Shown here one piece after another: positions 5,321-7,520 of a stretch of DNA of 7,520 bases. Source of the stretch: Gammaproteobacteria bacterium (GTDB lineage: Bacteria > Pseudomonadota > Gammaproteobacteria > SZUA-152); contig JAUWVK010000072.1 in assembly GCA_030617485.1 (NCBI GenBank), forward strand, positions 1 to 7,520, read 5' to 3'. Each line of letters starts with the position of its first letter. The stretch's first letter is position 1. The notes beneath the pieces were generated by a model. The model was not told the DNA's origin and did not search any database. It saw only the letters and a list, made by a program, of their open reading frames with translations. The position numbers and the translations under genes were made by a program.

Positions 5321-6981
5321 TCAGTGTTCGTCAGGCGCTTCGTCTTATTCATATCAATAGTGTGCTTGGCAAGCATGGTCTTGATGAAGTGATTCTTGCT
5401 ACTCACCTGTTTCGTCCTGTTCGGTTTCTTATGTATTTGTCACCGTGGCGCTGGTTTAGGCGTGAGAATTTATCTCGTGGTGCACGTATTCGCCGTACCC
5501 TGGAAGACCTTGGCCCCATCTTTATAAAGTTTGGGCAAATTATGTCTACCCGGCGCGATTTGCTGCCAGATGATATTGCCGATGAGCTGGCAGAGCTGCA
5601 GGATAATGTGCCGCCTTTCCCGGGCGTACAAGCGATCGCCATTGTGGAAGAAACATTTGGTAAACCCGTTTCAGAATTGTTTGCTCGGTTTGATGAAGAA
5701 CCCTTTGCATCAGCATCTATTGCGCAGGTACATGGAGCTCAGTTACTTGATGGGCGAGAAGTGGTGGTGAAAGTTGTACGGCCAGGTATAGAAAAGTCCA
5801 TACGCCGTGATCTGGAGCTCATGTACAGCTTCGCAGGGCTGGCAGAACGTTTTTGGGCGGATGGCCACAGGCTAAGACCCAAAGAAGTGGTCGCTGAATT
5901 TGATAAAACCATCATTGATGAGCTGGATTTGTCACGTGAAGCCGCTTCTGCCTCTTTGCTGAAACGTAATTTTGCCGACTCCGATTTGTTATATGTGCCG
6001 GAAGTGCACTGGTCTTTGATAGCTAAAAGCGTGATGGTGATGGAGCGCATTAGTGGAACACCTGTCAGTGATACACAATCGCTTAGAGAAAATGGCGTTG
6101 ATTTGAAAAAACTGGCGGAGGATGGGGTTGAGATATTTTTCACTCAGGTTTTTCGCGATAATTTTTTTCATGCGGATATGCACCCGGGCAATATATTTGT
6201 TGAGCCTGATGGGCGTTACGTGGCAGTGGACTTTGGCATTATGGGTACGCTTAGCGAAGCTGATCAGCATTATCTGGCGGGAAATTTTCTGGCATTTTTT
6301 CATCGTGATTATCACCGGGTGGCTGAGCTGCACGTGGAATCCGGTTGGGTGCCGGAAGGTACCCGTATAGAAGAGTTCGAGGCAGCCATTCGTACCGTGT
6401 GCGAACCTATATTTGAGAGGCCATTAAAAGATATTTCTTTCGGTCATTTGTTGTTGAGGTTGTTCCAGACGGCGCGACGGTTTGATATGGAAATTCAACC
6501 ACAACTGGTTTTGCTCCAAAAAACCCTGTTGAATATCGAAGGCCTGGGTCGTCAGTTATACCCTGAACTAGATTTATGGCAAACCGCCAAACCGTATCTT
6601 GAACGCTGGATGAGTGAACAAATAGGCTTTCGATCTTTGGGACGTTCGCTGAAAAAGAATGCGGCGGACTGGAGTGAAAAACTGCCGGAAATCCCAGGTT
6701 TATTGCACCAATGGCTGACACAGGAAACGTCGACAAAAGAAGATGCAACAGAAATTATAAGGGAAAACCTTGATCAAATTCGATGGGAGATTCGTAAAGC
6801 TAACCGGCGTCTGTTTCGTGCCATTGTGGGTTCCGGTTTTGTTATCAGTGCTTCTATTATCTATGTCTATGCAGACCCAACTTCAACTACCATGCTGGGT
6901 AATGCGCCGCTACTTACCTGGATGCTGGGCGGTGTAAGCGCATTTGTGCTCATTTTTTCCTGGCCAACACGGCGAGACTAG
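5317..6981 (+). CDS. ubiB: UbiB, ABC1/ADCK-family atypical kinase-ATPase for ubiquinone biosynthesis
   Basis: Membrane-anchored protein-kinase-like ATPase needed for ubiquinone synthesis; it is thought to act by ATP hydrolysis, perhaps in extracting lipid intermediates from the membrane, and not as the hydroxylase once proposed. At 554 residues it fits the family (546 in E. coli). UbiB-specific motifs are all present: KxGQ as KFGQ (71-74) with TRRDLLP after it, the Ala-rich loop ASAS (131-134) followed by IAQVH in place of a kinase Gly-rich loop, the nucleotide lysine Lys152 in VVKVVRPG, ExD as ELD (202-204), the catalytic-loop equivalent HADMHPGN (285-292), and DFG (305-307). Two hydrophobic helices at the C-terminus (about 501-518 and 529-548) anchor it to the inner membrane. 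Start is GTG within the ubiJ stop. The last gene of the coupled block, it is followed after 19 nt by the glutaredoxin fusion. Confidence 0.98.
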   Translation: MISVRQALRLIHINSVLGKHGLDEVILATHLFRPVRFLMYLSPWRWFRRENLSRGARIRRTLEDLGPIFIKFGQIMSTRRDLLPDDIADELAELQDNVPPFPGVQAIAIVEETFGKPVSELFARFDEEPFASASIAQVHGAQLLDGREVVVKVVRPGIEKSIRRDLELMYSFAGLAERFWADGHRLRPKEVVAEFDKTIIDELDLSREAASASLLKRNFADSDLLYVPEVHWSLIAKSVMVMERISGTPVSDTQSLRENGVDLKKLAEDGVEIFFTQVFRDNFFHADMHPGNIFVEPDGRYVAVDFGIMGTLSEADQHYLAGNFLAFFHRDYHRVAELHVESGWVPEGTRIEEFEAAIRTVCEPIFERPLKDISFGHLLLRLFQTARRFDMEIQPQLVLLQKTLLNIEGLGRQLYPELDLWQTAKPYLERWMSEQIGFRSLGRSLKKNAADWSEKLPEIPGLLHQWLTQETSTKEDATEIIRENLDQIRWEIRKANRRLFRAIVGSGFVISASIIYVYADPTSTTMLGNAPLLTWMLGGVSAFVLIFSWPTRRD

Positions 6982-7000
6982 GTGTTAAAGTCACAGAATA

Positions 7001-7450
7001 ATGAAATATATATATTTCGGATTTTTTGCGCTAATTGCTTTTTTGTCTGTATCTGCGCATGGTGAGATTTATCAGTGGAAGGATGCTGCCGGAAATGTCC
7101 AGTTTGGTGATCGTCCGCCTCCCTCAAAGAATGTAACGCGCATTGAACTAGAGATAAACAGTTACGAGAGCGTGACAGTTGAGTCCTTTGTAGCTTTTAA
7201 AAGTAACAGGCCATCACGCGGCAAGTCTGTGGTGATGTACAGCACTTCGTGGTGTGGGTATTGTAGGAAAGCGCGAAATTACATGCGAAGCAATAAAATA
7301 CCATTTCAGGAATACGATATAGAAAAATCAGCAAAAGCTAGAAAAGAATACAATAAATTAAATGGCCGTGGAGTACCTGTGATTCTAATAGGAGATAAAC
7401 GGATGAATGGTTTTAACGTTGGCAAGTTTAAGAAATTGTATGGTGGTTAA
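7001..7450 (+). CDS. Exported DUF4124-glutaredoxin fusion protein
   Basis: A 149-residue protein with three parts. Residues 1-21 are a signal peptide (Lys2, hydrophobic 3-18, likely cleavage after Ala-His-Gly before EIYQW). Residues about 22-60 are a DUF4124 domain (EIYQWKDAAGNVQFGDRPP, 22-40), a short module typical of the N-terminus of exported proteobacterial proteins. Residues about 74-149 are a glutaredoxin-like thioredoxin fold: VVMYSTSWCGYC (77-88) with active-site Cys85 and Cys88, the ExYDIE strand (104-108), cis-Pro126 in GVPVI, and MNGFN (135-139). The two active-site Cys are the only Cys in the protein. It should be a periplasmic thiol-disulfide enzyme; target and reductant are unknown. 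It lies 19 nt after ubiB, so co-transcription is likely, with a poor ribosome site. A perfect 16-bp palindrome covers its first codons. Confidence 0.9.
   Translation: MKYIYFGFFALIAFLSVSAHGEIYQWKDAAGNVQFGDRPPPSKNVTRIELEINSYESVTVESFVAFKSNRPSRGKSVVMYSTSWCGYCRKARNYMRSNKIPFQEYDIEKSAKARKEYNKLNGRGVPVILIGDKRMNGFNVGKFKKLYGG
7003..7018. repeat. Perfect 16-bp palindrome over the first codons of the glutaredoxin fusion gene
   Basis: GAAATATATATATTTC reads the same on both strands and begins at the third base of the start codon. In RNA it could form a weak AU hairpin at the initiation site; in DNA it could be a dimer-binding site. It may also simply follow from the Lys-Tyr-Ile-Tyr-Phe codons of the signal peptide. 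Confidence 0.5.
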
Positions 7451-7509
7451 CTTGAGTAATGTTATCGATCGTATTTGATTTAAGTTTATATATTAGATTG
7501 GGGGTTATC

Positions 7510-7520
7510 ATGGATGCTAA
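7510..7520 (+). CDS. Possible start of a further gene (Met-Asp-Ala...), cut by the right edge
   Basis: ATG at 7510 is preceded by a GGGGG run (7500-7504) 5 nt upstream, a plausible though imperfect ribosome site, and 59 nt separate it from the glutaredoxin stop. Only three whole codons are visible, so no product can be named and the gene itself is uncertain. No terminator hairpin was seen in 7451-7509. Confidence 0.35.

Noticed and set aside
5531..6748. Other-frame open stretches within ubiB on both strands
   Set aside because: UbiB motifs run through the whole region in one frame, so these have no independent support.
1..7520. Mobile elements, CRISPR arrays, attachment sites, tRNA or rRNA
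   Set aside because: No transposase or integrase motifs, no spaced repeat arrays, and no tRNA- or rRNA-like sequence were seen.

Overview
The window looks like ordinary chromosome of a gammaproteobacterium, probably an environmental or marine relative of the Pseudomonas/Cellvibrio/Marinobacter type. The reasons are that HslV, HslU, UbiE, UbiJ and UbiB are all close in sequence and length to gammaproteobacterial forms, and that the order hslV-hslU-DUF971-ubiE-(x)-ubiJ-ubiB resembles the arrangement I recall from Pseudomonas. Base composition is moderate and slightly AT-leaning, and I saw no abrupt change across the window. The taxon is an inference from protein resemblance; no rRNA or tRNA is present.

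Layout. Positions 1-777 (minus strand) hold a secreted dienelactone-hydrolase-family protein that lacks only its last few residues at the left edge. A 161-nt divergent intergenic region (778-938) separates it from hslV (939-1484, TTG start) and hslU (1548-2894), the peptidase and the unfoldase of one ATP-dependent protease. A short AT-rich gap with two small perfect inverted repeats follows. Next come a DUF971 protein (2992-3354), ubiE (3411-4199), a three-helix RDD-family membrane protein (4209-4679), ubiJ (4676-5320) and ubiB (5317-6981). The RDD/ubiJ and ubiJ/ubiB junctions both overlap by four bases (GTGA), so these three genes are probably translationally coupled. A small exported DUF4124-glutaredoxin fusion (7001-7450) lies 19 nt after ubiB, and a possible start codon of a further gene sits at the right edge (7510).

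Function. hslVU is a protein quality-control unit. ubiE, ubiJ and ubiB make up much of the later part of ubiquinone biosynthesis: UbiE is the C-methyltransferase, UbiJ the lipid-binding accessory factor of the Ubi complex, and UbiB the membrane-anchored atypical kinase/ATPase. The RDD protein sits inside this block and is the least expected member. No mobile element, CRISPR array, phage gene or RNA gene was seen. The window is mostly housekeeping. The points that deserve a second look are the RDD protein within the ubi operon, the exported glutaredoxin fusion with a perfect palindrome over its start, and the DUF971 linker gene; I see no convincing novel multi-gene system.
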